From Paraburkholderia sp. FT54 (GTDB taxonomy: Bacteria > Pseudomonadota > Gammaproteobacteria > Burkholderiales > Burkholderiaceae): DNA of 64,000 nt. Shown here in pieces: positions 17,506 to 26,334 of the stretch. Under the pieces are notes generated by a model that saw only the letters and a list, made by a program, of their open reading frames with translations, was not told where the DNA came from and did no database searches. A program made the translations under genes and the position numbers. Each line of letters starts with the position of its first letter. Position 1 is the first letter of the stretch. Location: the NCBI RefSeq assembly GCF_031585635.1, contig NZ_CP134197.1, positions 186,001 to 250,000 of the forward strand, in the 5' to 3' direction.

Positions 17506-18133
17506 GTGCGGCGGTGGCCGCGTTCGTTTTGCGAGGCTTCGGGTGGATTCGTGAGCCGAATGGCGGTTTGCGGGTGCACACGCGATGCTTGAGCGTCGAG
17601 GCGACTGTAGATTCGATGCCCCTTTGTGGCCGCACCCAACCCGGTCAGCCTACCGAAAGTCAAGACCGGCCGCTATCGGATCCACAAGAGCCATTGAAGA
17701 TCGTAGACTGTTGGCCGTCGCCGACTTCTCGGCCGTGACGGCCCTTGAGTGGCCGAGCATGCTACCGTTCTTGAACGTAGAGAATATTAGGAACCCTGAA
17801 GTACTGGCACTGCACAAAGAGCATGAGCATGAGCATGAGCATGGTCGTGAGGGTCCATCGTGGCGACGACCGTGGCAATGACCGTTGCCGTTCCTGTCAC
17901 GGTGGTCTTGTCTGTTTCTTTTGTGATCTCCGCAGACGTCTGTGGCCGGTCGAATGCCGGGCCGGTCATCATGCCGACGGCGGCCGCCACAAGGAAATAC
18001 TGGATCTTCATTGCCGTGCTCTTTGCATGGATGCTCGCTCACCATTACTGGGGAAACATAGTCGGATGTAAGCATGAGCCGTTGTCTGTCGCGAGGCGAG
18101 ACCCGCGGCAGACAGCGTGTTTCGCCGGAGCAA
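17506..18133. other. interval with one possible small His-rich secreted ORF
   Basis: No clear gene. A minus-strand frame at 17787-18011 (74 residues) begins MKIQYFLVAAAVGMMTGPAF, which looks like a signal peptide, continues ITKETDKTTVTGTATVIATV and ends in DHAHAHAHALC. The His/Ala run comes from CATGAG repeats at 17821-17843. It could be the start of a small periplasmic protein whose end has been replaced, or chance. Confidence 0.3.
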
Positions 18134-18637
18134 CTAGAACATCGTGTTGTCGTTGGCTGACTGCTCGGGCACGGGTTGAACCACATCCCAGTGCTCAGCG
18201 ATCTTGCCGTGCTTGACGCGGAAGATATCCACGATGGCGTTGCCGCGGTCTTGCGGGTTGCCGGTCGAGTGAACATGCAGAAAGACGAGATCGCCGTCGG
18301 TCGCACTGCGCACGATGGTCGAACGGGCATCGGGGGCATGCTTGAAGTATTCGGTAAAGAAGCTGATGAACGGCGCGGACCCGGTGAAAATATGCGGATT
18401 GTGCTGAATGTAATCCGGTGCGAGTACGGTGCTAGCAGTCCTGAGATCGTGCCGGTTGAACACCGCATCGTAGAAGTTCACGACTAGCGCGCGGTTGCGC
18501 TCTTCCTGGGCAATATCGCGAGCGGCCGGATGAACCGGCGCGACGCTATCTTCGGCGCGGGCCACATGGCTCGCGATCAGCACAAAGAAAGCAGCGGCGG
18601 CTGCCGCGCGCTGGAGCAGGGAGGTTCTGTTTGCCAT
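18134..18637 (-). CDS. secreted NTF2-like / SnoaL-like protein
   Basis: A 167-residue protein with a signal peptide (MANRTSLLQRAAAAAAFFVLIASHVARA). The mature domain has NRALVVNFYDAVFNRHDLRT, the LAPDYIQHNPHIFTG loop, FISFFTEYFKHAPDAR and HVHSTGNPQDRGNAIVDIFR, then KIAEHWDVVQPVPEQS. These are the hallmarks of SnoaL-like polyketide-cyclase/NTF2-fold proteins found as small secreted proteins in many proteobacteria. The ATG follows AAGGGGACCGTC. A longer frame from 18970 is not needed. The pocket residues His and Asp are present, but the substrate is unknown. Confidence 0.8.
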   Translation of the reverse strand: MANRTSLLQRAAAAAAFFVLIASHVARAEDSVAPVHPAARDIAQEERNRALVVNFYDAVFNRHDLRTASTVLAPDYIQHNPHIFTGSAPFISFFTEYFKHAPDARSTIVRSATDGDLVFLHVHSTGNPQDRGNAIVDIFRVKHGKIAEHWDVVQPVPEQSANDNTMF

Positions 18638-19871
18638 GACGGTCCCCTTCTTTTCGTTGAAAGCCGGCGGCTGCGAGGACTTTAGCATCCGCAGGTGGCG
18701 ACGACGAGACGGATCTTGCCGACGCATCGACGCTCCCGCGCCGAACCCTATACGCATGACGACGGGTACGGCCATGCCGCAGTCTGCGTCGACGACGCGA
18801 AAGCCGGGCGCCAACGTCTGGTCGAACTCAGCTTCGCACCGAACGCTCATGACGGCGAGATCGGTGCCGAAGGAGGGATGCAGGAAGCGCCCGTATTCGA
18901 AAAGGTTCACAACCGGGATGTCGTGCAGCTGCCGATCGGACCGACCTGATCGGCACCTTTTGAACGGCAAAGCCTAGCTGGATAAGGATGTGCTGCAACG
19001 ACGATACGGAGTTTGACGGACCGTCGCCAGAACTTGACAGGTATTTGATTCCATTGCTGGTGCGTTGCGGCTAGCTGATCTTCGAAGGACCGTCGCGCAC
19101 GCAGGTCGATCCTTCCGTTTGGCGGTGCCGACGCTGATGTTCCAGGAGTTCATCTTCCCGTACGAGCGCGCTACGGTGTTTTTCCCACGCCTTGAGAGCA
19201 CCTTGGACGCTCACGCGACCCTACGCGGCATTTTCGGATCGCGGGAGTGGATGGACACGCTGCCACGCATGCGCGTGCTGCGATCGCCGGCGAATTTGAA
19301 GCACCGTAGCTCGGAGAAAGCACTAGTGGAATTGCGCGGTGCCCAGATCGGTTTGCGGTCGGTATCACGTCGGAGAAGAACCGTCCGTCGGCTTGTCGAT
19401 GGGCGACTATGGAAAGGCTCGCGATCGCCGCAGTGGGTGCCTTTGGACGATTGGCCCGAAGCCGAATTCGACGTGTGCATCCCTTTCTTTAAAAGCGGTT
19501 GGGGGATGCAGAAGGGCTAGTGGATACGGGAAGTGACGAACCCAACCCGCCGTTAGGAACAAATGGCGAAGACATCCTCATCCGCGTAGTGAAGATCCGC
19601 ACGAGGCCGCAGGACTGACGAGAGCGTGCGCCATTCCGATTCGCGAACCATGATCTCCCAGAGATTGGGCTGTGGGATGGCGTGGTCAAGCGACGGGCGC
19701 TACTCGTCGTTACGCCATTTGGGTTTGGTGGTGTTATGAACAGCCGCGATCCCCAACATTCGGTATAACGGCCCCATGCCCCGAATGATATCGAGCATCG
19801 CATGGATGCTCTTATGCGGGTCGATAGATACGGGGTGCCCTCAAGATTCGGATTTTTTCATACGCCAGGCG
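18638..19871. other. 1.2-kb interval without a recognised gene
   Basis: On the plus strand near 18760-18830 the peptide DDGYGHAAVCVDDAKAG resembles a glyoxalase/VOC strand-turn but is not sustained. On the minus strand a peptide with DIIRGMGPLYRMLGIAAVHN near 19795-19700, and another with NLWEIMVRESEWRTLSSVLR further left, have coding-like composition and are separated by a stop; I do not recognise them. A plus frame at 19065-19520 (151 residues) has no identified domain. I regard the stretch as gene debris. Confidence 0.4.
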
Positions 19872-20378
19872 TCAAGGTGCGGATTTCCGAATGTCGCTGA
19901 ACGACGCTGATCGACCGACCAGCCCTTCCGCGCTCGGACTGGCGGATGCGCCGCGTACCGTGGGGAGCCTCTCGACATACGCAACCACCTCCCGCTGCGA
20001 ATTGAATATCGGCCGCAATTCGACATCGACATGCTCCGGCCCGCGAGGTGTGTGATGAATGTGGAGCACGCGGTCGGGGCCGCGGAGCTCAAACGCCCGC
20101 TTCATTGGACAGTGCTCGCCCGCCTGGTCGCACGGCACGTCGTAGTGATGCGAGACCTGATAGCACTTGCGGCCCACATGAGGCTGGCTGGCGACGCCGA
20201 ACTGACGTTGATAAGCGGTATTGGCAGCAAGGATGCGGTACTCGGGATCGAGCACGATCATGGGTTGAGCGTCGTGCTCCAGGTACGACACGAGGGCGTC
20301 GACATGCAGCGCTTGAGGCGAGCCGGCGGAGGTCTTTACGACGGGTGTGATGGGTATGAACGGCTTAGGGGATTTCAT
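19872..20378 (-). pseudogene. fisR: FisR-like sulfane-sulfur sensor, truncated to its N-terminal domain
   Basis: The 168-residue frame has a PAS-like domain (QPMIVLDPEYRILAANTAY) and three cysteines, Cys72, Cys83 and Cys90 (GRKCYQVSHHYDVPCDQ, then EHCPMKRAF). The C-x10-C-x6-C spacing matches, from memory, the sensing cysteines of FisR, the sigma-54-dependent activator of sulfide oxidation genes. After EGLVGRSASF, where the AAA+ domain should begin, the frame ends within ten residues, so the ATPase and DNA-binding domains are missing. It is divergent from the persulfide dioxygenase operon, the normal FisR position. It may be a dead gene or a sensor-only protein. Confidence 0.8.
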
Positions 20379-20443
20379 GGCGGCGGCTCCAGTAGACCTC
20401 GCTATACGTCGACGCTGCCAAAGCTGCCATCCCTGCCACCTGA

Positions 20444-20459
20444 CTGCCTCAAATGGCAG
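20444..20459. promoter_or_regulatory. inverted repeat, candidate enhancer (UAS) site
   Basis: CTGCCTCAAATGGCAG has perfect 5-base arms and a 6-base spacer, about 107 bases upstream of the sigma-54 promoter match. This is the right distance for a bacterial enhancer-binding protein. Assignment to FisR is inference. Confidence 0.4.
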
Positions 20460-20565
20460 CCTTCAACCCCAGATGACCGCTTCACGAGCTGTGGCGACGC
20501 CCGATGGAATAGAAACATTGATACAAATCAAATGGTTATCCAATTTTTATCAATTGCGAGCGACG

Positions 20566-20580
20566 TGGCACGGTTCTTGT
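20566..20580 (+). promoter_or_regulatory. sigma-54 (-24/-12) promoter of the sulfur operon
   Basis: TGGCACGGTTCTTGT matches the RpoN consensus TGGCAC-N5-TTGC at all but the last base (TTGT instead of TTGC). Predicted transcription begins near 20591, about 40 bases before the persulfide dioxygenase start and after the alternative upstream start at 20586. This supports the TTG at 20631 as the true start. Confidence 0.75.
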
Positions 20581-20630
20581 ATTGATTGGCCGTCCTGTTT
20601 CGCAAAATCCATTCGTTTGAGGAGAGGAAG

Positions 20631-21515
20631 TTGAATACCACGAGCCCCATGCTGGTCGAAGGTTTCTTCGACGCCGGTACCTGCACGGTCAGCTACCTGT
20701 TGCTGGATGTCCGCACCGGCGACTGTGCACTGATCGACAGTGTCCTCGACTATGACCCGAAGTCAGGCCGCACCTCCACGACGACAGCCGACAAGCTCAT
20801 CTCTCGTGTCCACGAGCTTGGCGTGAAGGTCCAGTGGCTTCTCGAAACCCACGTGCACGCCGACCATCTGTCCGCCGCGCCCTACCTCAAGGAAAGACTC
20901 GGCGGAAAGATTGCGATTGGCGCGCAGGTGACCCGCGTGCAAGACGAGTTCGGCAAGCTGTTCAACGCCGGTTTGAGATTCGCGCACGATGGCAGCCAGT
21001 TCGATCACCTGCTCTCCGACGGCGAAACGTTCACCGTTGGAGCGTTGCAGGCGCGCGCTATCCACACGCCGGGCCATACGCCCGCCTGCATGACCTATGT
21101 GGTCAGCGACGGCGCGCATACCGCTGCCTTTGTCGGCGACACCCTGTTCATGCCCGACTACGGTACCGCGCGCTGCGACTTTCCCGGCGGCGACGCCCGT
21201 ACGCTGTACCGGTCAATCAACAAGGTGTTGAGCCTGCCGGCGGACACGAAGCTGTACATGTGCCACGACTACCAGCCCGGCGGTCGGCCTTTGCAGTTTG
21301 TCAGCACGGTAGCCGAGGAACGCGAACACAACGTCCATATCCGCAATGGTATCGGCGAGGAAGCTTTCGTGGCGATGCGCACCGCGCGCGACGCGACACT
21401 TAACATGCCTGTGCTGATGCTGCCGTCAGTACAGGTCAACATGCGCGCCGGACATCTGCCCGATCCGGAAGATAACGGCGTGCTGTATCTCAAGATTCCC
21501 CTCAACGCAATCTGA
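20631..21515 (+). CDS. pdo: persulfide dioxygenase (ETHE1-type MBL-fold)
   Basis: A 294-residue metallo-beta-lactamase-fold protein. Iron ligands are visible in THVHADH (74-79), TPGHT (His149), FVGDTLF (Asp170) and MCHDYQPGG. The last motif and the RCDFPGGDARTLYRSI segment are typical of ETHE1-like persulfide dioxygenases, which oxidise glutathione persulfide to sulfite and GSH. The start is TTG 20631, preceded by GAGGAGAGGAAG; an in-frame codon at 20586 lies upstream of the predicted transcription start. It is the first gene of the sigma-54-driven sulfur operon, followed 39 bases later by the DUF442-SQR fusion. Confidence 0.9.
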   Translation: MNTTSPMLVEGFFDAGTCTVSYLLLDVRTGDCALIDSVLDYDPKSGRTSTTTADKLISRVHELGVKVQWLLETHVHADHLSAAPYLKERLGGKIAIGAQVTRVQDEFGKLFNAGLRFAHDGSQFDHLLSDGETFTVGALQARAIHTPGHTPACMTYVVSDGAHTAAFVGDTLFMPDYGTARCDFPGGDARTLYRSINKVLSLPADTKLYMCHDYQPGGRPLQFVSTVAEEREHNVHIRNGIGEEAFVAMRTARDATLNMPVLMLPSVQVNMRAGHLPDPEDNGVLYLKIPLNAI

Positions 21516-21554
21516 GGCGGTGCACGTGATTCTTGGAAGCAACAGGAAAAGTAA

Positions 21555-23222
21555 ATGGACATCAAGAAACTGACGGCCGAACTGGCGGTATCGCAGCAGA
21601 TTGCCGCATCAGACGTGCGTGCGATCGCGCAGGCGGGTTTTCGCGCCGTCATCTGCAATCGCCCGGACGGCGAAGGCGCCGACCAGCCCAACTTTAGCGA
21701 AATCGAGGCGGCGGCCCGCGACCAGGGTATCGAGGCTCATTACCTGCCCATCGAGTCCGGCAAGGTCGGCGACGCCGATGCTGCGCGGTTCGGCGAATTG
21801 ATGCGCGCGCTGCCGAAGCCAGTGCTCGCCTATTGCCGTACCGGAATGCGTGCCGCGACGCTGTGGGCATTGTCCGAAGCGCCCCGCGGGACGCTGCCAG
21901 ACATCGTCGCCGCAGCCAGCGCAGCAGGTTATGATCTGTCCGCGCTGGCGCGGCGCATCGCCAACGGCGGCAAGGTGCCTGTCAATGTCGCAGTGGCCAG
22001 TCACGACATCGTGATCGTTGGCGCAGGCGCAGCCGGCGTGGCGGCCGCCGCGAGCCTGCTCGCGCGCGACCGCAACCTCGACATCGCCATCATCGACCCG
22101 GCCGGCGTTCACTATTACCAGCCAGGCTGGACCATGGTCGGAGCCGGTGTGTTCGATCCCGAGAAGACCGTCCGCGACATGGCCGCCGTGCTGCCGCGCC
22201 AGGTGCACTGGATCAAGGCCGCGGTGGCCGCGTTCGAGCCAGAAAACAACGCGGTCGTACTCGAAGGATGCAGGGTAGTGAGCTACAGGCAGCTTATCGT
22301 CTGTCCGGGACTCAAGCTCGACTGGCATGCCATCGATGGGTTGTCTGAAGCACTCGGCCAGAATGGCGTGACGTCCAACTATCGCTACGATCTTGCTCCC
22401 TACACCTGGCAGCTCGTGAGCGAACTCAAGGGCGGCCGCGCGCTGTTCACGCAGCCACCGATGCCGATCAAATGCGCCGGGGCGCCGCAGAAGGCGATGT
22501 ATCTGTCCTCGGATCACTGGCGGCGTACAGGCCGGCTCGAACAGATCGATGTTCAGTTCTTCAACGCCGGCGCGGTGTTGTTCGGCGTGGCCGACTATGT
22601 CCCGGCATTGATGGAGTACGTCAGGCGTTACGACATCGCGCTGAACTTCGGCTTCAACCTGAGTGCGATAGACGGCCCAGGCAAGAGGGCGACTTTCACG
22701 CGCACGCTCGAGAACGGCAGCGTGGAATCGGTGACCCGCGAGTTCGACATGATCCACGTGGTGCCGCCGCAGAAAGCACCGGACTTCATCCGCGTCAGCC
22801 CGCTGGTCGACAAGGCGGGCTGGGTCGACGTCAACCCTGCTACGTTGCGCCACAAGACTCATTCAAACGTCTTCGCGCTCGGGGATGTCGCGAACACCAC
22901 CAACGCGAAAACCGCTGCCGCCGCACGCAAACAGGCACCCGTCGTCGCCCACAACGTGCTTGCCGCCCTCGGCAAGGTCCGGGGTGAGGCGGCGTACGAC
23001 GGCTATGGATCATGCCCGCTGACCGTCGAACGCGGCAAGATCGTGCTGGCGGAATTCCTCTATGGCGGGAAGGTCGCGCCGTCCATGCCGACCTGGCTGA
23101 TCGACGGCAAGCGTCCGTCGCGCCTCGCGTGGCTGCTGAAGGAGCGCATCCTGCCGCCGCTTTACTGGCACGGGATGCTCAAGGGGCGCGAGTGGATGGC
23201 GCAGCCTGAACTCGTGGGCTAA
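21555..23222 (+). CDS. sqr: DUF442 sulfurtransferase / sulfide:quinone oxidoreductase fusion
   Basis: A 555-residue two-domain protein. Residues 1-135 are a DUF442 (PTP-like/rhodanese-like) domain with the P-loop CRTGMR at 94-99. Residues about 150-550 are an SQR-type flavoprotein: GAGAAG (156-161) binds FAD, HYYQPGWTMVGAG is the quinone/FAD region, and redox cysteines are candidates at Cys250 (IVCPGL) and Cys307 (IKCAGAP). The C-terminus has an amphipathic RLAWLLKERILPPLYWH segment for membrane contact. The reaction is sulfide plus quinone to sulfane sulfur, with DUF442 presumably handling the persulfide that the neighbouring dioxygenase then oxidises. Confidence 0.9.
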   Translation: MDIKKLTAELAVSQQIAASDVRAIAQAGFRAVICNRPDGEGADQPNFSEIEAAARDQGIEAHYLPIESGKVGDADAARFGELMRALPKPVLAYCRTGMRAATLWALSEAPRGTLPDIVAAASAAGYDLSALARRIANGGKVPVNVAVASHDIVIVGAGAAGVAAAASLLARDRNLDIAIIDPAGVHYYQPGWTMVGAGVFDPEKTVRDMAAVLPRQVHWIKAAVAAFEPENNAVVLEGCRVVSYRQLIVCPGLKLDWHAIDGLSEALGQNGVTSNYRYDLAPYTWQLVSELKGGRALFTQPPMPIKCAGAPQKAMYLSSDHWRRTGRLEQIDVQFFNAGAVLFGVADYVPALMEYVRRYDIALNFGFNLSAIDGPGKRATFTRTLENGSVESVTREFDMIHVVPPQKAPDFIRVSPLVDKAGWVDVNPATLRHKTHSNVFALGDVANTTNAKTAAAARKQAPVVAHNVLAALGKVRGEAAYDGYGSCPLTVERGKIVLAEFLYGGKVAPSMPTWLIDGKRPSRLAWLLKERILPPLYWHGMLKGREWMAQPELVG

Positions 23223-23255
23223 CGCAGCGGCTACTCGCAACCTCCCGGATCAGAC

Positions 23256-24062
23256 ATGCTAACTTCACTTATTCTCGGCGCCATCGTCGGCGCGGTGCTC
23301 GGCCTGACCGGCGCGGGCGGCGGCATACTGGCCGTTCCGGCGTTGGTAGCCGGCATGGGCTGGCCGATGCAGCAGGCGACGCCGGTTGCGCTGGTTGCCG
23401 TGGCGGGCAGCGCTGCGATCGGCGCGCTTGAAGCATTCCGGCAGCGGCTCGTCCGCTACCGCGCCGCGCTGTTCATGGCCGCAGCGGGTGTGCCGCTGAC
23501 CTCGCTCGGCGTGCGCGTTGCCCACGCGTTGCCGCAGCGCGTGCTCCTGGCGCTGTTTGCGACCGTCATGCTGGTGGTGGCCGGAAGGCTGTTATCACAG
23601 GCTTTGCGGCGCGGACGCCCGGACAGCGCGGACTCGCGGTTTTGCGTCGGCCACATCAACCCGAACACCGGGCGGCTGATCTGGTCGTGGACGACTGGAG
23701 CCGCACTCGCGGCGACCGGCGCATTGACCGGCCTCATGACGGGACTGCTCGGGGTGGGCGGCGGCTTCATCATCGTGCCCATGCTGCGCAAGCTGACCAA
23801 CGTGTCGATGCATGGCATTGTCGCCACGTCGCTGATGGTGATCGCGCTGGTCGGCAGCGGCGGTGTCGTTGTGACGGTCCTGCACGGCGCGCCATTGCCG
23901 CTCGACCTGACGCTGTGGTTCAGCCTGGCGACGGCCGTCGGCATGGTGACCGGGCGGCTGGTTTCGCATCGTCTCTCCGCGCAGCACGTGCAGGTGGGTT
24001 TCGGAGGCGTGTTGATCTGCGTGGCGCTCGGGATGATGGTGAAAGCTGGGCTAGGCGGATGA
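23256..24062 (+). CDS. sulfite exporter TauE/SafE family permease
   Basis: A 268-residue membrane protein with about eight hydrophobic segments in two repeats, each starting with a glycine-rich signature: GAIVGAVLGLTGAGGGILAVPAL near residue 10, shown only by its ends here (GLTGAGGGILAVP), and GLMTGLLGVGGGFIIVPML near 165 (LLGVGGGFIIVP). These are the paired G-GGG motifs of TauE/SafE. In sulfide oxidation clusters such permeases are thought to export sulfite or related anions. It starts 33 bases after the SQR stop in the same direction. The role in removing the sulfite made by the dioxygenase is inferred from context. Confidence 0.85.
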   Translation: MLTSLILGAIVGAVLGLTGAGGGILAVPALVAGMGWPMQQATPVALVAVAGSAAIGALEAFRQRLVRYRAALFMAAAGVPLTSLGVRVAHALPQRVLLALFATVMLVVAGRLLSQALRRGRPDSADSRFCVGHINPNTGRLIWSWTTGAALAATGALTGLMTGLLGVGGGFIIVPMLRKLTNVSMHGIVATSLMVIALVGSGGVVVTVLHGAPLPLDLTLWFSLATAVGMVTGRLVSHRLSAQHVQVGFGGVLICVALGMMVKAGLGG

Positions 24063-24273
24063 CTCTCGTTGGCCACATTTTGGCGCAAACCGCATAGACG
24101 AATGCGCTCAATCCAGTTAAATCAATTGAGAGCCGAAGACAAGCGGGTTCGATAGCGTACGACCATCTTCGCCGGTCCGCGCGTCGATTCGGGCTTGTTC
24201 AGGCGCCTCGCACAGGGGCTTTACCACCCCTGATTCCAACCCTTGTGCACCCGTAGTGAAATCGCAATCAACC

Positions 24274-24834
24274 ATGTACAAAGTCAAAACTTTCGTAGCT
24301 ACCGCAGCGCTCGCTGCCGCTTCATTGTCCGTCCATGCAGGCACGATGGATTCACCCGACTTCTGGACGACGCCGACCGTTCACGACTACGGCAAGATGC
24401 ACTTTCTGCCGAACAGTGCTTTCAAGCCGCAGCCGGGTCACACCTACAAGGTGGTCTTCTCGTTAACGCAGGGGGGCAAGAACCCCAATGAGGTGAGTCC
24501 GGCGCTTGATCACGTGGCGCGCGCGGTGAATCTCTACGTGGCGTCGGGCGTGCCGTTGAGCAGGCTTAAATTCGTCGCGGTCGCTTCTGGCTCGGCCACG
24601 TCGCTGGTGCTCGACGACGCGCACTACCGTGCACAGTTCGGCGTGCCTAACCCCAATCTGCCGTTGATTGCGGAACTCAGGAAGGACGGTATCACGATCG
24701 CGGTGTGTGGCCAGGCGATGGCAGAACACCACTTCGAGTATGACTGGATTGACCCCAGAGTAACGCTGTCATTGTCCGCACTGACTACCGTGACAACCCT
24801 GCAGCAAGCTGGTTATGCACTAATGCCACTCTGA
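24274..24834 (+). CDS. secreted DsrE-family sulfur-relay-like protein
   Basis: The preferred start, ATG 24274, gives 186 residues with a signal peptide (MYKVKTFVATAALAAASLSVHA). A GTG at 24256 would add six residues before it. The mature domain is DsrE-like: KVVFSLTQGGKNPNEVSPAL, HVARAVNLYVASGVPLSRL, FVAVASGSATSLVLDDAHY and a conserved cysteine in ITIAVCGQAMAEH. DsrE proteins carry or bind sulfane sulfur; an exported copy would act in the periplasm. It lies between the TauE and DoxDA genes, consistent with handling of periplasmic thiosulfate or persulfide. A biochemical role is inference. Confidence 0.85.
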   Translation: MYKVKTFVATAALAAASLSVHAGTMDSPDFWTTPTVHDYGKMHFLPNSAFKPQPGHTYKVVFSLTQGGKNPNEVSPALDHVARAVNLYVASGVPLSRLKFVAVASGSATSLVLDDAHYRAQFGVPNPNLPLIAELRKDGITIAVCGQAMAEHHFEYDWIDPRVTLSLSALTTVTTLQQAGYALMPL

Positions 24835-25003
24835 CCACACATCGCGCGGGATGCACCGGGGGCAGCACACCGGCCGATGTCGCTGTTCCTCGATTCGACA
24901 CCCTAGGGACCCCGCAACCCTGTGTAGAAAGTCGGCACCGTACGCCCGTCGGCGCGTGCGCGCCGTAAGCTGTCTCCATCAAAGTATCTGGAAATGCATT
25001 GAC

Positions 25004-26098
25004 ATGGCAACCCTCCCACTAGACGCGACGACTGTCGGTGCCCAGCGTAACGACGCACTTCGGAGCTGGCGCCTGGCCGGTGTCGCTCTGGCTGTCACAC
25101 GCTTCATACAAGGGTTCATCTATTGGGGCGGCGGCTCACGACGCTTCATCTATGGGCCGAGCAAACTGGATCCGCATGCACCGCACTGGATGGCCTACAA
25201 GTTTCAGACGGCGATGCCAGGTGCACTGTTCGGACTCGATCATCTGATCGCATTTATGCTCCAGCATTTCTACGTACTTTACGTGGGCGTACTAGTGTTC
25301 AGCGCGGTAGAACTGGTGTTCGGCCTTATGTTGATGGTTGGGCTGCTCACGCGTCTGGGGGCGCTTGTTTCCATGTTGCTGTCTGTGGTGCTGATGGCAC
25401 TGTTCGGCTGGCAGGGAGCGACCTGCATCGATGAGTGGACCATGGCCGCTTGCAATCTTGCAATGGGCACGACCTTGTTGCTGGCCGGCGGCAGCGCGTA
25501 TTCGATAGACAACGTGCTGCTTCGGATCAGGCCAGCGCTTTCCGGCAAGGCCTGGTTTCAATGGATGGGCGGCAGTCTGCCGCTACCGCAGAGCGATCGT
25601 GCGTTTCGCACCCTCGCGTTGGCGTTGTTCGCCTTTGTCGCGGTGTACAACGTTGGCACCTACAGTTACTTCCGCGGTTCCGTGGTGACGCCCTTTCACG
25701 GCGGCCCGGTTAGCCCGACCGTTCACCACCTGACGATGCGCGACGGAAAATTGCTGGCGGACGGTCAGGTCAGATTCCACGTGTATCTGGACGCGGGCAC
25801 GCCCGAAGCGCCGGTGCACGTCGTCGAAGCGGAATTGCTGGGCCCGGACCTGACGGTCATCGAGCGCTGGGATGCTTCCGCTCTGTCGAAGTTGCCCAAG
25901 GGCGCGTTCTCCAATGATTTCGCCTACAACCAGTTTGCCGCAGGTCCATACGGCATTCGTGCGCCGATGGGTGCGGCCGCAACGATCATGCTGCCACCTG
26001 TTCCTCACAGCAACGTGTCGCCAGAGACGCGCGTCACTTTGCGGCTGACCGACGTCGACGGCCGATCGTTCACTACGCAACTGGAAAGTATTCGTTGA
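25004..26098 (+). CDS. doxDA: DoxD-DoxA fusion, thiosulfate:quinone oxidoreductase-like
   Basis: A 364-residue membrane protein starting MATLPLDATTVGAQ at ATG 25004. Residues about 20-180 are the DoxD domain with four membrane segments (LVFSAVELVFGLMLMVGLLT, LGALVSMLLSVVLMALFGW and others) and the FIYGPSKLDPHAPHWMAYKF loop. Residues about 200-364 are a DoxA-like domain anchored by one more helix (LALALFAFVAVYNVGTYSY) with a periplasmic beta domain. The pair oxidises thiosulfate to tetrathionate and reduces quinone in Acidianus; bacterial fusions are annotated by homology. It completes a sulfide-to-thiosulfate route in this cluster, feeding electrons to the respiratory chain. Confidence 0.85.
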   Translation: MATLPLDATTVGAQRNDALRSWRLAGVALAVTRFIQGFIYWGGGSRRFIYGPSKLDPHAPHWMAYKFQTAMPGALFGLDHLIAFMLQHFYVLYVGVLVFSAVELVFGLMLMVGLLTRLGALVSMLLSVVLMALFGWQGATCIDEWTMAACNLAMGTTLLLAGGSAYSIDNVLLRIRPALSGKAWFQWMGGSLPLPQSDRAFRTLALALFAFVAVYNVGTYSYFRGSVVTPFHGGPVSPTVHHLTMRDGKLLADGQVRFHVYLDAGTPEAPVHVVEAELLGPDLTVIERWDASALSKLPKGAFSNDFAYNQFAAGPYGIRAPMGAAATIMLPPVPHSNVSPETRVTLRLTDVDGRSFTTQLESIR

Positions 26099-26334
26099 AC
26101 AATCTGGCAGTGAATTTTCAGACACAGCCGCGCAAGACGATGGCCTTTATCGATCTTGGCGACCAATTCATCGCGTTGCAGGCGGGACGCAAACAGCCCG
26201 CCGATGACGGCCGGCATGTCGGCCTCGTTGTCGATGACAAGGAGGCGGCGCGCGCCGCCCTCAAGGCGGCGGGAGTCAAGCCGATCGCCGGTCCGTTTCT
26301 GGATTTCCGCGACCCTTGGGCGCCGGCAAAATAC
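26095..26334 (+). pseudogene. VOC/glyoxalase-family fragment
   Basis: The frame gives MAFIDLGDQFIALQAGRKQP, then DDGRHVGLVVDDKEAARAAL, KAAGVKPIAGPFLDFRDPW. These are the last strands of a VOC-superfamily protein. The N-terminal half is missing, the piece overlaps the doxDA stop, and the 3' end is cut by the IS6 element at 26335, which changes the tail after FRDPW. It is a remnant. Confidence 0.7.

Noticed and set aside
17821..17843. CATGAG tandem repeat encoding a His-Ala run in a small possible secreted ORF (17787-18011, minus)
   Set aside because: The leader looks like a signal peptide, but the repeat is short and low-complexity, no family matches and the end of the frame looks replaced. 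Kept only as a note in the interval entry.
18695..18949. Glyoxalase-like peptide (DDGYGHAAVCVDDAKAG)
   Set aside because: Resemblance covers under 25 residues; the metal-binding Glu and following strands do not appear. Too weak to call.
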